Origin: Symsagittifera roscoffensis
Lineage: Eukaryota; Xenacoelomorpha; Acoela; Convolutidae
Assembly: GCF_963678635.1 (NCBI RefSeq)
Contig: NC_087069.1
Span: 26,150,303-26,214,302, forward strand
DNA length: 64,000 nucleotides
Reading direction: 5' to 3'
A program made the position numbers and the translations under genes. Shown one piece after another: positions 1-12,400 of the stretch (position 1 is the stretch's first letter; each line of letters opens with the position of its first letter). The notes beneath the pieces were generated by a model that was not told where the DNA came from, ran no database searches, and worked only from the letters and a program-made list of their open reading frames with translations.

Positions 1-153
1 CAACATAACATGGTTATTAGTGAAATCAAGGTTTGAAATCACATATTAGGAGACGGATTGACTCTTTTCCCGCCCATAACTGCTCATTCTCTGAAATGCT
101 AAGTCAATATCGAAATATATTAAAAGAGTTCAGGGCATTACAGCCACTAAAAA

Positions 154-664
154 TTAGCCAAACTTGTTAGAAGTGTCTCTGGGCACCGGAACTCCGATTA
201 CAAAGTCTCCTAGAGATGGAGTCGTTATCTCTTAGTTTCTGTTGCACGATAAGAATCGGAGCTGTGCCGAATGTCCCACTCTCCTGCCGTTCTTGCTGTT
301 TTCTACATGTGAGCACGTTATCGTGTCTGCGTGTCACGATAAGAAGCTTCGTCTTTCTTCTGTTTTTTCCCTCTCTTTTCGACCAATTTCAGTCCCGCAA
401 TCGGTTGCTATCTTTTTGACACTTTGTAAATGTCAAAATGGCCGCTTCTTGTATTTTTCAGAACTGTTCCAGTCCAAATCGAGAATTTGAAAATTTTAAA
501 TTGTGGAATATTCTGAGAGTCTTTAAATCCAAAACTCGTTATTAAGGTTCGGATTTTTCCTCAAAAGTATCCTTGCGAATTTGAACCATTTTGTGAGTCA
601 CATTTAAGTCACTACTCTCTTGAACCGTATCGGGAAGAAAACTTTTCAAGCGATGGCTTGGAAG
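154..664 (-). CDS. Possible 3' exons of an unidentified minus-strand gene (fragmentary)
   Basis: Two short stretches on the minus strand look coding but are too short to stand as genes. The first (minus, 664 down to 542) is an uninterrupted 40-codon frame ending in TAA. It reads like a hydrophilic protein tail, with FLPDTVQESSDLNV and IRKDTFEEKSEP. The second (209 down to 154) follows a CTCTAG acceptor and encodes DFVIGVPVPRDTSNKFG, then stop. A phase-1 donor that would join them (GAGA/GTAGTG) exists but is weak. The product is not recognised. The segments could also be chance open frames next to repeats. The 5' part of any gene would lie at higher coordinates, and nothing convincing was found there. 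Confidence 0.25.
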
Positions 665-748
665 TTATCCCATGCAAAATTAAACTTTTTTTTAAATAGT
701 AGACAAATTGAAAACAGTTAAACTTGTTTCTTCTTTAAAACCTTTTTC

Positions 749-1077
749 TTTCTTGGATCAACCATAAATCCCCCTCCCCCTTAACTGACCAGCCATACGA
801 TGTCCTCGGAAGTCACGTGCTAATTTAGGAAACTAATTCTGTGTAATGTATGCTTTTCGAATCAACTCAAAAACAGAATTGGTTTTCACAATTTTTTGAA
901 GGATGGCATTTGAATGATGTTAATTACCTAGATTATTGAATTCTCAATCAATTTTTCTCAAAAAAACTGTTATTTTTTTTTATAAATCTAGGCTATACTC
1001 AAAGTTATTTCCTGAAAAATCAACAATTTCTGCCCCCTAAATCAGTTTGGGCAATATTGTACGGTTGATCCAAGAAA
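749..1077. repeat. Possible MITE bounded by a 15-bp inverted repeat
   Basis: The arm TTTCTTGGATCAACC at 749-763 recurs as its exact reverse complement at 1063-1077. The enclosed segment is AT-rich apart from a C-rich stretch and has no convincing coding frame. The arms are short and no target-site duplication is clear, so the element boundaries are provisional. Confidence 0.4.
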
Positions 1078-2330
1078 ATACTTTTTATGGAATGCTTTTC
1101 GTAGGATTTTGAACAAATTTTTAGAAATGATTTTTATGACAAAATTAGCAAAAAATCATTCGATTCTTTACTAAAAGATTTTTAAGGTTTAGCATGAAAA
1201 TTAATTGCTAACTAAACCGTAATTGTGGGAGACTGAGCAATAAGCAGAATGGCCTAAGAGCAGAAAAGCTCCAAATGTAGAAAAACTGAAAAGTCATAGT
1301 TAATCAGGAGAAAAACAACTAATGGACCTCTCAATATTCGCAAAGAAACGAATAGATTATGCACAAATTGGGTAACTTGATCTTAATTTTTCCAAAAGTT
1401 TATTAAATTTCATTTTTATATTTGCTTTATCAATTAGAATGTGTATATCAATATTTGTTTTTCTGCTTACTGGTTGTCGTCCATGCAAGAAAAATGACTG
1501 CCGTACATTTTCAAAAATGGAATCTATGGAAAAAAGGCTTATCATGCAGTTTTCATTGAAGAAGGTTTTATGATAAGCAATTTTTCTATCGAATTTTTTG
1601 TCAAAATTTATCTTAAATTGGCTTACAACTTAGAAAAAACAAATTGGTGGCAATTTTGTTATATGAAAGCAATTTTGGCATCAAACATTTTTTTTTTGAA
1701 AAATTGCTTAACGCACACTTTAATAAATGAAAAATTATGATATTCAGGTCATACGATAGAAAAAGTATCAAAAAATACAAACATGAGGCAAAGATTTTTC
1801 TGTTCTTTTCTTAATTGAAAATTTGGTTCTGTGCACATTTGATCATTTAATAAAAAAACTATACAAAAATTGAAATGTTGTGTCCATAACGTGTTCCAGG
1901 TTGAGTTTTTCACCAAAAACAGAAACAGAAACCACTAGCAAGTTTTTATTTTGAGAACACAATTTTTGATTTTGGTTTTCATACGCAGGAAGTAACTTAT
2001 TTTTGAAACAAAACTGGATTCTTTTCTCAATCACCTAAAATTTTGAAGTGAATTTTTCTGTTTTTACAAAAATAAATTTTTTGGTAAATTTTTGCGTGGA
2101 AATCTTAACATTAACTTACATGATCAATATCGTCAAATGCAGTTAATCAGCGGTGTAACTGTAGCTTACACTATGCGTTTCTTATGATAGAAAACCCATT
2201 GTTTATGTGATTTTCTATAAAACACAAAAATTCAAAACCTAAATTTTAACAGTAATTTTCATCACACAAGTTTTCAACAGACAGTTTAACAGATTGGAAG
2301 AAATGCTTTTATCATACAATTTCGATACAA
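1078..2330. other. AT-rich non-coding stretch
   Basis: No coding exon with usable splice sites, no RNA gene and no clear repeat structure was found. The short open frames here have low-complexity Phe/Lys/Asn-rich translations typical of AT-rich DNA. Confidence 0.5.
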
Positions 2331-2536
2331 ATCATTACGAGGCCAAACTGTGCACTGGATAGGAGCACAGTTTTGTGTCTGTATGTTCCTGGATTCCAGA
2401 GACAAGTCTTTAAACATGTGAAAATTATGTCGGAACCATCAAAGGAAATTAGAGAACAAAAGAAGAACAAAGGGAGCGTCCATGATGCGGAATCCGCTTA
2501 CAATGCAAAAAATGCACAGTTTGGCCTCGTAATGAT
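2331..2536. mobile_element. Short MITE with 24-bp perfect terminal inverted repeats
   Basis: ATCATTACGAGGCCAAAC at 2331 continues to a 24-bp arm whose exact reverse complement ends at 2536. The 206-bp element has no coding capacity, as expected for a non-autonomous DNA transposon. Related but diverged ends (GAGGCCAAACAGTGCA near 62.5 kb, and a GTGCACATTTTAACCTCGTAAT-like end near 63.9 kb) show that the family is dispersed. No target-site duplication was identified. Confidence 0.75.
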
Positions 2537-3494
2537 CTTGTGATAAAAAATATGGCAAAATAAATAATGTTTAATTCCAGAGTGTGGAAAAAATTATGGA
2601 AAAAAAGATTACGTTGCTCGTTTCATACAGTTTTTTCATGCCATGGAATTGCATAAAACTGTATGACAAGCATTTTTTATATATTATGAAATTGTATGAT
2701 CGGCATTTTTTGTCAAACCGGGGTCTTAGACCCTTTCTGATCTGAGCCATTCTGCTCATTGACTGGTACACCAAAATTGTAGGGTCTTGTCCACAAGTCG
2801 GCCCAAAATCAAAATGTACAATACTTGAACTGAAATTTATGCGATCGTATTTGATTGGCTTGTTTTATCAAACCAAATTCAAGCAGCACGGTCAGGTATT
2901 TCAAACAAAATTTCCAGACGATTATTAGACAAAACTACCTAAAACGCCAAATTTGGTCAAATAATCAAATTATTTTCAGGTGACTTGAGAAACTTCGCCC
3001 AGACAGGAAAATTCGGAAAAAAGGCTGCAACAGAACAAAAGTTTTATCTTTTCGGCCTTTCCATCTAGCATGTTTTATTAACCCGAAATTTTAATTGAAA
3101 TTTGCTGAACCATGAGCCAGTCAGTTTCAAACCACTTTAATTTCACTTCAAGATGTAAAAATACTGATTTTGTGCCGTTCAGTGCATAAGATCATAATTG
3201 CAAATCTTCATTGGCTTTGAAGTTTGCAGAATCATAGAAAGATGAAGATGCAATTAAATTTGAAACTTATCGTTCGTTTATCATTTACCAAGTCAGTTCT
3301 GGCTAAATGATGGAATTCTCAACAACAAAAAAACATTGTTCAATATTTAGAATCTGACAAATTTCATGCTGTGATTCCAAATCTGTGCACACATCGTGTT
3401 GCCATTAATTTTTAATAAAGTTTTTCGCCATTCATTTTTGTTCACGTTTGTATACCAGTAGAAAAAAACTATTTCACGATAGTGGATTAATGCA
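2537..3494. other. Non-coding region upstream of the glycosyltransferase gene
   Basis: There are no supported exons. An AG at 3481-3482, 12 nt before the first start codon, could be a cis- or trans-splice acceptor. No recognisable core promoter was seen. Confidence 0.4.
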
Positions 3495-6400
3495 ATGAAA
3501 GCAAGAAAAAAATCAAATGCTGTTACAATCCTCAAATCGAATGCCATTTTGATTGCTTTGATTTTGAATTTATTAATTTTTGCAGTTTCACAGTTTTTAA
3601 TTCGAAGTCCAGCAGCTGGAAATGATTCAACGGCATTTTTTAATGAGGACTCAATTCCAGCTTCTAAGCCGTAAGTTTTTACTTCTCATTTCCATAAATT
3701 TCGAGTGAGGGTGATCGTTTCTAGCTCGCAAGAAAGTTGATATAAGAAATTCTAAAAGATTTTTAAAACATAATTAGCAGGCGAATGGGAAAAAAATGAT
3801 AACACGCGGGACAAAACTGAAACCAACTTTTAAAATGCTATATTTGGAGTTTTCATTTTGTTTAGGGAGAAAACAGTTTGTGCCAGTGACTTCATCCGCC
3901 CCTACGTGAACATACTCCAAAACAGATCAACAGGGAAGTCCTCTCTATAGTTGACGGTCATCTATTTCTTTAAAAGTATGCGGTGATAAAAGTATCGCTT
4001 CTTTAAAAAATACTACACTGAAATAAATTTAGTCCTAAGCATAATGCATTTTACTTTTTTTAATTTTAAACACTCAATAAACTCTTATTCAGTTTCATCA
4101 ACTCAGATTTGAATTTTTGCTTGGTTAGTTTTTTGATCTGCAAAAGGTTTTTTGTTCCTTTATTTGGTTGGATTAATACAGAGATGACTTCTGAAAGGGT
4201 ACGATGGACCGTGCACGTGGCCTCGGAGTCAGAACAAGAATGTGTTCTTGATTGAGACTGTGAAGAACTTTGCCATCCCAAAGATACTCTGTACACTAGA
4301 GAGTGCAGCCAGACACACCAAGGCAGGCTTATTGTCATCATAACTGGTTTCATATACAGTGAAATAGTGCCATGTTGGCAATATCGGTGACCTTGAGCAT
4401 TTCAAACGGTCGAAAATTATAGCATTTAGGTTAATTCGTTCTTTTTTTTGCACACGGTTTTTTTGCACACGGTAAAGATCAGTGAAAAAATAAAATCCGA
4501 CATCGAAATGAGCAGTTTTAGGTTAATTGACATTTATAAAACGAGCTGCGCCAATGTTCAGAAAACTATACTTTTGTAACGGCGAATGAAAACGCTGGCG
4601 ACAGTTTGTCAGAAGCGACAGTTTGTCAGAAGTATAAAACCTTAGAAAAATTCGAAAAACCATTTCCTCTGATAAACACCTGTATGAAGATTGAAACTGT
4701 CTGAATGTTGTTTCCAATCATTGTGGAAAACAAAACTTTTAAAAGAGAATTTTTTGACTGAGGATAGAAAATTTCAGAAATACTAACATGAATTTTTTGT
4801 GTAAAATCTTACAACCTTTAACTTTACTATCGATCGCAGATGAAATGTAAAGCTCTGAAGCTGAACGAATCTATACTTTTTCTAAAAAAAAAGCTGCCAT
4901 CAAAAATAACTTTTTTGGACAAAAAATGATCTAGGGGAACAAATTAACGCCCGAGCATAAGTACTCCTCATTTTTCTCATTTTTCTCAAAGAAATTTTCT
5001 ATGAAACGCATGGTTTAAAATGTCTCAAAAGCGATTGGCGAAACCTTCCATGAGTTTTGAGTTTAAAAAAAAAATCAATTACTTTGGGTACAAAAAACTT
5101 ATTCGATATCCAAAAAAAACTTTCATAGAATCTTGGAAAGAATCGGAGTACTTTAAAATCCCTATAAATGCCTTTCTTAGACCCCATCATCAACTTGGAA
5201 TTGCCTACCAGAAATCATAATGACAAAGAAGTTAAAAACACAAATCATAGAGTAAAAGTTACTGTCCGTGAAATTTTACCGTTTCAATAGTCAATCAAAA
5301 AATTTTCTCTCCTTGTTTGGCGTCGATTAGCAGAAAATGAAATTGTATAGTTTTCAAAATCGTATAAAAACTGATCAAATTTGATGACAACTCTGCCTGT
5401 TATTTCTGCCAAGGATTTCTGTGTGACGCTGATGATAGTTGACCATGATCCACCACATGAACAACTGCCCATTTTGCGCCAATTAGGTGAGACCAAAAAA
5501 TCTAATTTTTTTTTTCATTTCTTAATTTAAACTTATCTTATTAGACGCACAGTGTTTTGTATGTGTCTGTCTGCCTGCAAAATCCAGAGATAACAAGCCT
5601 TCATTTATGTTAAATACAAAACAGTAGAATCGTCTTATCAAACTTTTGTGGATTCTCTTGAATTTGTAACATAAATTTTGTCTGATTTGCTGTTAGCGCA
5701 AGTTGGTTGTTGCGTAGCTTTGAAGCAAATTTTCTCAGCTCCGGCGCAAAAAAAAAGTAAAGAGATATTTCTCAGGAATATTTTCCTAAGACAGAAACAT
5801 CGCGGAGCCTCGCACCACATGCGATACCACATAAACATAGAGAGAAAATTGAAGTGACAAAAAAACGATGACAGCTGCCAAGTCCAAACTATCGAAAAAC
5901 GTCAAAAAATAGATCTACCAAAAATTTATTATCTTTGTCTCGACCTGTGGGACGGTTTGTCGAACTGTGGGACATTTTGTCGACCTAGAGACGGTTTCTC
6001 GACTGTAGGAAGGTTCCGCGAATTGTGGGACGTTTGCTCGACCTTTGGAAAAGTTTGTCAACCTGTGGGAGGTTTGTCGACCTGCGGGAGGTTTGTCAAC
6101 CTGTGGGAGGTTTGTCAACCTGTGGGAGGTTTATTGACCTGTGCGAGGTTTGTTGACCTGTGGGAGGTTTGTCGACCTTTGGAAAGGTTTGTCAACCTGT
6201 GGGAGGTTTGTCAACTTGTGGGAGGTTTGTCGACCTGTGGGAGGTTTGTGCACCTGTGGGAGGTTTGTCGACCTTTGGAAAGGTTTGTCAACCTGTGGGA
6301 GGTTTGTCGACCTTTCGGACGGTTTGTCGACCTGTGGGAGGTTTGTCGACCTGTGGGAGGTTTGTCAACCTGTGGGAGGTTTGTCGACCTGTGGGAGGTT

Positions 6401-9400
6401 TGTCGGCCTTTGGAAAGGTTTGTCAACCTGTGGGAGGTTTGTCAACCTGTGGAAGGTTTGTCAACCTGTGGGAGGTTTGTCGACCTGTGGGAGGTTTGTC
6501 GACCTTTCGAAAGGTTTGTCAACCTATGGGAGATTTGTCAAGCTGTGGGAGGTTTGTCGACCTTTGGGACAATTTCTCGACCTTTGGGACGGTTTGTCGA
6601 CCTTTGGGACGGTTTCTCGACCTGTGGGGCATTTTCTCACCCTGTAGGAGGTTTGTCAACCTGTGGGAGGTTTGTCGAGCTGTGGGAGGTTTGTCAACCT
6701 GTAGGAGGTTTGTCGACCTGTGGGAGGTTTGTCAACCTGTGGGAGGTTTCTCGACCTGCGGGAGGTTTGTCAACCTGTGGTAGGTTTCTCGACCTGTGGG
6801 AGGTTTGTCGACCTTTGGAATGGTTTGTCAACCTGTGGGAGGTTTGTCAACCTGTGGGAGGTTTGTCAACCTGTGGGAGGTTTGTCAACCTTTCGAAAGT
6901 TTTGTCAACCTGTGGGAGGTTTGTCAACATGTGGGAGGTTTGTCGACCTTTGGGATGGTTTCTCGACCTTTGGGACGGTTTGTCGACCTTTGCGACGGCT
7001 TCTCGGCCTGTGGGGCGTTTTATCAACCTGTGGGAGGTTTCTCAACCTGTGGGAGGTTTGTCGACCTGTGGGATGTTTGTCAACCTGTGGGAGGTTTATT
7101 GACCTGTGGGAGGTTTGTCGACCTGTGGGAGGTTTGTCGACCTTTGGAAAGGTTTGTCAACCTGTGGGAGGTTTGTCAACGTGTGGGAGGTTTGTCGACC
7201 TGTGGGAGGTTTGTCGACCTTAGGAATGTTTTGTCAAATTGTGGGAGGTTTGTCGACCTGTGGGATGTTTGTCGACCTGTGGGAGGTTTGTCGACCTGTG
7301 GGAGGTTTGTCGATCTTTGGAAAAGTCTGTCAACCTGTGGGAGGTTTGTCGACCTTCGGGACGGTTTCTCGACCTGTGGGAGGTTTGTCAACCTGAGGGA
7401 GGTTTTTGGACATGTGGGAGGTTTGTCAACCTGTGGGAGTTTTGTCAACCTGTGGGAGGTTTGTCGACCTGTGGGAGGTTTGTCAACCTTTCGAAAGTTT
7501 TGTCAACCTGTGGGAGGTTTGTCAACATGTGGGAGGTTTGTCGACCTTTGGGATGGTTTCTCGACCTTTGGGACGGTTTGTCGACCTTTGCGACGGCTTC
7601 TCGGCCTGTGGGGCGTTTTATCAACCTGTGGGAGGTTTCTCAACCTGTGGGAGGTTTGTCGACCTGTGGGATGTTTGTCAACCTGTGGGAGGTTTATTGA
7701 CCTGTGGGAGGTTTGTCGACCTGCGGGAGGTTTGTCAACCTGTGGGAGGTTTGTCAACCTGTGGGAGGTTTATTGACCTGTGCGAGGTTTGTTGACCTGT
7801 GGGAGGTTTGTCGACCTTTGGAAAGGTTTGTCAACCTGTGGGAGGTTTGTCAACTTGTGGGAGGTTTGTCGACCTGTGGGAGGTTTGTGCACCTGTGGGA
7901 GGTTTGTCGACCTTTGGAAAGGTTTGTCAACCTGTGGGAGGTTTGTCGACCTTTCGGACGGTTTGTCGACCTGTGGGAGGTTTGTCGACCTGTGGGAGGT
8001 TTGTCAACCTGTGGGAGGTTTGTCGACCTGTGGGAGGTTTGTCGGCCTTTGGAAAGGTTTGTCAACCTGTGGGAGGTTTGTCAACCTGTGGAAGGTTTGT
8101 CAACCTGTGGGAGGTTTGTCGACCTGTGGGAGGTTTGTCGACCTTTCGAAAGGTTTGTCAACCTATGGGAGATTTGTCAAGCTGTGGGAGGTTTGTCGAC
8201 CTTTGGGACAATTTCTCGACCTTTGGGACGGTTTGTCGACCTTTGGGACGGTTTCTCGACCTGTGGGGCATTTTCTCACCCTGTAGGAGGTTTGTCAACC
8301 TGTGGGAGGTTTGTCGAGCTGTGGGAGGTTTGTCAACCTGTAGGAGGTTTGTCGACCTGTGGGAGGTTTGTCAACCTGTGGGAGGTTTGTCAACCTGTGG
8401 GAGGTTTCTCGACCTGCGGGAGGTTTGTCAACCTGTGGTAGGTTTCTCGACCTGTGGGAGGTTTGTCGACCTTTGGAATGGTTTGTCAACCTGTGGGAGG
8501 TTTGTCAACCTGTGGGAGGTTTGTCGACCTGTGGGAGGTTTGTCAACCTTTCGAAAGTTTTGTCAACCTGTGGGAGGTTTGTCAACATGTGGGAGGTTTG
8601 TCGACCTTTGGGATGGTTTCTCGACCTTTGGGACGGTTTGTCGACCTTTGCGACGGCTTCTCGGCCTGTGGGGCGTTTTATCAACCTGTGGGAGGTTTCT
8701 CAACCTGTGGGAGGTTTGTCGACCTGTGGGATGTTTGTCAACCTGTGGGAGGTTTATTGACCTGTGGGAGGTTTGTCGACCTGTGGGAGGTTTGTCGACC
8801 TTTGGAAAGGTTTGTCAACCTGTGGGAGGTTTGTCAACGTGTGGGAGGTTTGTCGACCTGTGGGAGGTTTGTCGACCTTAGGAATGTTTTGTCAAATTGT
8901 GGGAGGTTTGTCGACCTGTGGGATGTTTGTCGACCTGTGGGAGGTTTGTCGACCTGTGGGAGGTTTGTCGACCTTTGGAAAAGTCTGTCAACCTGTGGGA
9001 GGTTTGTCGACCTTCGGGACGGTTTCTCGACCTGTGGGAGGTTTGTCAACCTGAGGTAGGTTTTTGGACATGTGGGAGGTTTGTCAACCTGTGGGAGTTT
9101 TGTCGACCTGTGGGAGGTTTCTCGACATGTGGGAGAATGGTCAACCTGTGGGAGGTTTCTCGACCTGTGGGTGGTTTGTCGACCTTTGGAATGGTTTGTC
9201 AACCTGTGGGAGGTTTGTCAACCTGTGAGAGGTTTGTCGACCTGTGGGACGGTTTCTCGACCCCTTTGGGACGGTTTGTCGACCTTTGGGACGGTTTCTC
9301 GACCTGTTGGGCGTTTTCTCAACCTGTGGGAGGTTTTTCAACCTGTGGGAGGTTTGTCAACCTGTGGGAGGTCTGTCGACCTGTGGGAGGTTTGTCAACC

Positions 9401-12400
9401 TTTGGGAGGTTTGTCGACCTGTGGAAGGTTTCTCAACCTGTGGGAGGTTTGTCGACCTGTGGGAGGTTTCTCGAACTGTGGGAGGTTTGTCAACCTGTGG
9501 GAGGTTTGTCAACCTGTGGGAGGTTTCTCGACCTGTGGGAGGTTTGTCAACTTGTGGGAGGTTTGTCAACCTGTGGGAGGTTTGTCATCCTGTGGGAGGT
9601 TTGTCAACCTGTGGGAGGTTTGTCAACCTGTGGGAGGTTTGTCAACCCGTGGGAGGTTTGTCGACCTTTGGAAAGGTTTGTCAACCTGTGGGAGGTTTGT
9701 TGTCGACCTGTGAGACGGTTTTTTGACCTGTGAGACGGTTTGTTGACTGTGAGACAGTTTCTCGGCCTAGGCGTTTTTTTCACCTGTAGGACGATTTATC
9801 GACCTTTGGAACGGTTTGTCGACCTGTTAGACCGTTTCTCGACTCAAGTCCGGTTTCTAGACCTTTGGAACGGTTTCTCAACTGTGGGACGGTTTCTCGA
9901 CCTGTGGAAACTGGTTTTTAAATTTAAAAAAAAATTGTGAAAATGATTCTGTGATTCATTATTTTCATGAAAAAGTCAACAGGTTGTTTTAGTGAAAAAA
10001 TCAATGTTTCAATTTGGTAACCGCACTTTCAATCATTTTCTAACGATGAATCAAGAAAGCAACAAATTTAAGAAAATGTTCAAATGTTTTTACTTTTAAT
10101 TTAACTTTTTGATATAAAACTTTTTGAAAGAATCCATAAAAGATTTAAGAAAAAATCTTAAAACTAAATTACCTCCACCATTGGGATTTAACGGTCCACC
10201 TTTTTTTGAGTTTTCCCATAGAATCGCAAATTGAAGTCTCGTATAATTTTTTTATATCAAAGTTGCAATATTTGCTTGTATCGAAAAAGTGGATATTGTC
10301 TATAAAAATAGCCCCGAAAGGTAAATGAATACCATTTGATAATGAGGTGCTTCAAAATTTCTGCATTTTACAGAAACCAAATTTACTGTTCTATGTTTTG
10401 GTATGTTTTTTTAGTTGACCTGTTACCGAATATTGAAATAGTTCATCTCGACATCGATGATTTGGCGGTGGACACTCCATTTGAAGGCTTCTTCCACACG
10501 GAGAGATTTCTGTCCAGCAAAATCACATTCAACATGCCAGTACACGCCAGGTATTCCTCAGCAAACGTTTTCAAATAGCAAACTCACTTCCAATTTACCA
10601 TTTCCCACAAATATCAGATTTCATTTTCGATGAGCGAATGAGCATTTTTCAGCCTTTCTGATGATTTGTGTACAATTTACAAATTAAATTATGCTTTTAA
10701 AGAATCCCATCTTGGAAAAACACCAACGAGGCCAGTTAGTTGCCTATCGAGTGCTTTCATATAATTATCAACATATTTCTGCCTCTTCGTTTTTGATTAT
10801 TTAGCTGATTTTGCACTGTTGTCGAAATTAATTGTCGAAGGAACCTCGAAAAAAAAAGCAGGAATATTGAGATTTTCACCCCCCCCCCCTACTGTTGAGT
10901 TTGAATGAAGGTGTATTGATTTATTGCGCCGTTTTCAGTGACATAGGGAGAGCGTGTCTTCTGTGGAAGTTTGGAGGGGTCTACGTGGATTTGGATGTGA
11001 TAGTGTTGAAGACACTAGACAGAGCCCCCCAGTATGTGGCACGCACTCCACACGGGGGAATAGCCAATGGAATCCTCAAGGCTCTTCTTCGTCTTCCTTT
11101 CTTTTTCGCTTTTCTTCTTTTTTCGCTTCTTTCATCAAATGAACCTAGAAGTTCTAACATTTTCCACCCTAATCAAGCACCCGTATTTCGGAAACTAGGA
11201 GTAGGAAAGACCTATTATGGGATTTTCCGGAAATAATCCTGAATATTAGACGTAATGTACAAGTTTAATTAATAATACTGTGGTACCGCAACTGCTACTG
11301 CATTTGCAGTAACCATGTTGTGGCCTTGACTCAGTTGGTCATATTATTATCTATAAATTATATTATCTTATTATGTAAATCAAGGTCAATAATGTGTGAC
11401 CTTTATTGAGAGAAAAGAAGAGAGATTGACTCTCAGATCTGTGGCTCGGTGCACAGTTGAACACAGATAAGAAAACTATTAGAAAAACAACACGGTTTCA
11501 ATCATTAAATTAACTCTTCGAAACCAAGTCTATTTTCATTATAAACCTCAGAGGTTTTGTCAGTTATCACATGGCGCAGCCAGCAGGATCCGGTTTTATA
11601 GCTCAAGACATCAGGACAGATATGGGAATCCCAGTATTCTGGGCATCTGCAAATTCAGATCCTCCCAGGATTTTCGAAACATGGTTCGATCAGTTCCTAT
11701 TAGCTGTTACGGTCAAAGAGAACGTGGATCCAGAAGTAATGTTAGAGGAACCCAAAATTGTCCTGGAAGAACCTCTACCAGTTCCGGAACCACCAGTGCA
11801 GAATGAGGATGCGCCTGCAGTAGCAGAGAGAGAAGCCCGGAACAGATTGGCACGGGACAGAGTGGCTCTAGAAAATGAAGAGCGAGTTTTGAGAGGACCT
11901 AAAATGGGACACAACGTATTTTATCATGAAGTTGGAAGACGTTTGACATCAAGATTATTTCTCGCTTTGGGCGCAGAAGGGAAGAAAAAGTTTATCCAAA
12001 AGAATCCTCACAGAGAGATATTCAAACTGCATTTTCGCGACATAGTGCGTTTAGCAAAAATCTCATTTGAAAAGACGAAATGTATTACTTATGAGAGATA
12101 CAAATTGTTTACACGATCTCATGAAACGAATGAAACTCTCGAGTCCTTTCATGCGGCATTGACTGCACAAGCAGCAAAGGCGGAGTTGGGAGGACTGGAA
12201 GAAGAGTTGGTGAGAGATCTATTTATTTCCCGGATGAGAAATGTCGTTCTTCAAGACACATTAACTTTTGAAATATTTTCTCCCGAAGAAGTTCTAAAGC
12301 GTGCACTAAAATTCGAACAAAGCAAACAAACTACCCAAGCATTTCAAAAGTCGTCGGCGAATACTAACAACTCAGGATTGTTCTCAAATTCACAAATGAA

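Noticed and set aside
790-820. Tiny minus exon HVTSEDIVWL
   Set aside because: It lies between inverted repeats of a MITE-like element and has no phase-compatible neighbours.
5284-5496. Minus-strand 70-codon ORF
   Set aside because: It is antisense to glycosyltransferase exon 4 (5414-5486), which matches the family and has matching splice phases.
5957-9733. Long ORFs (up to 381 codons) with 19-residue Trp/Cys-rich repeats, on both strands
   Set aside because: They are produced by the 19-bp satellite, which is open in all frames. There are no flanking coding sequence, splice sites or frame preference.
5935-9915. CRISPR-like array
   Set aside because: The units are contiguous 19-mers with no spacers, and the genome is eukaryotic.
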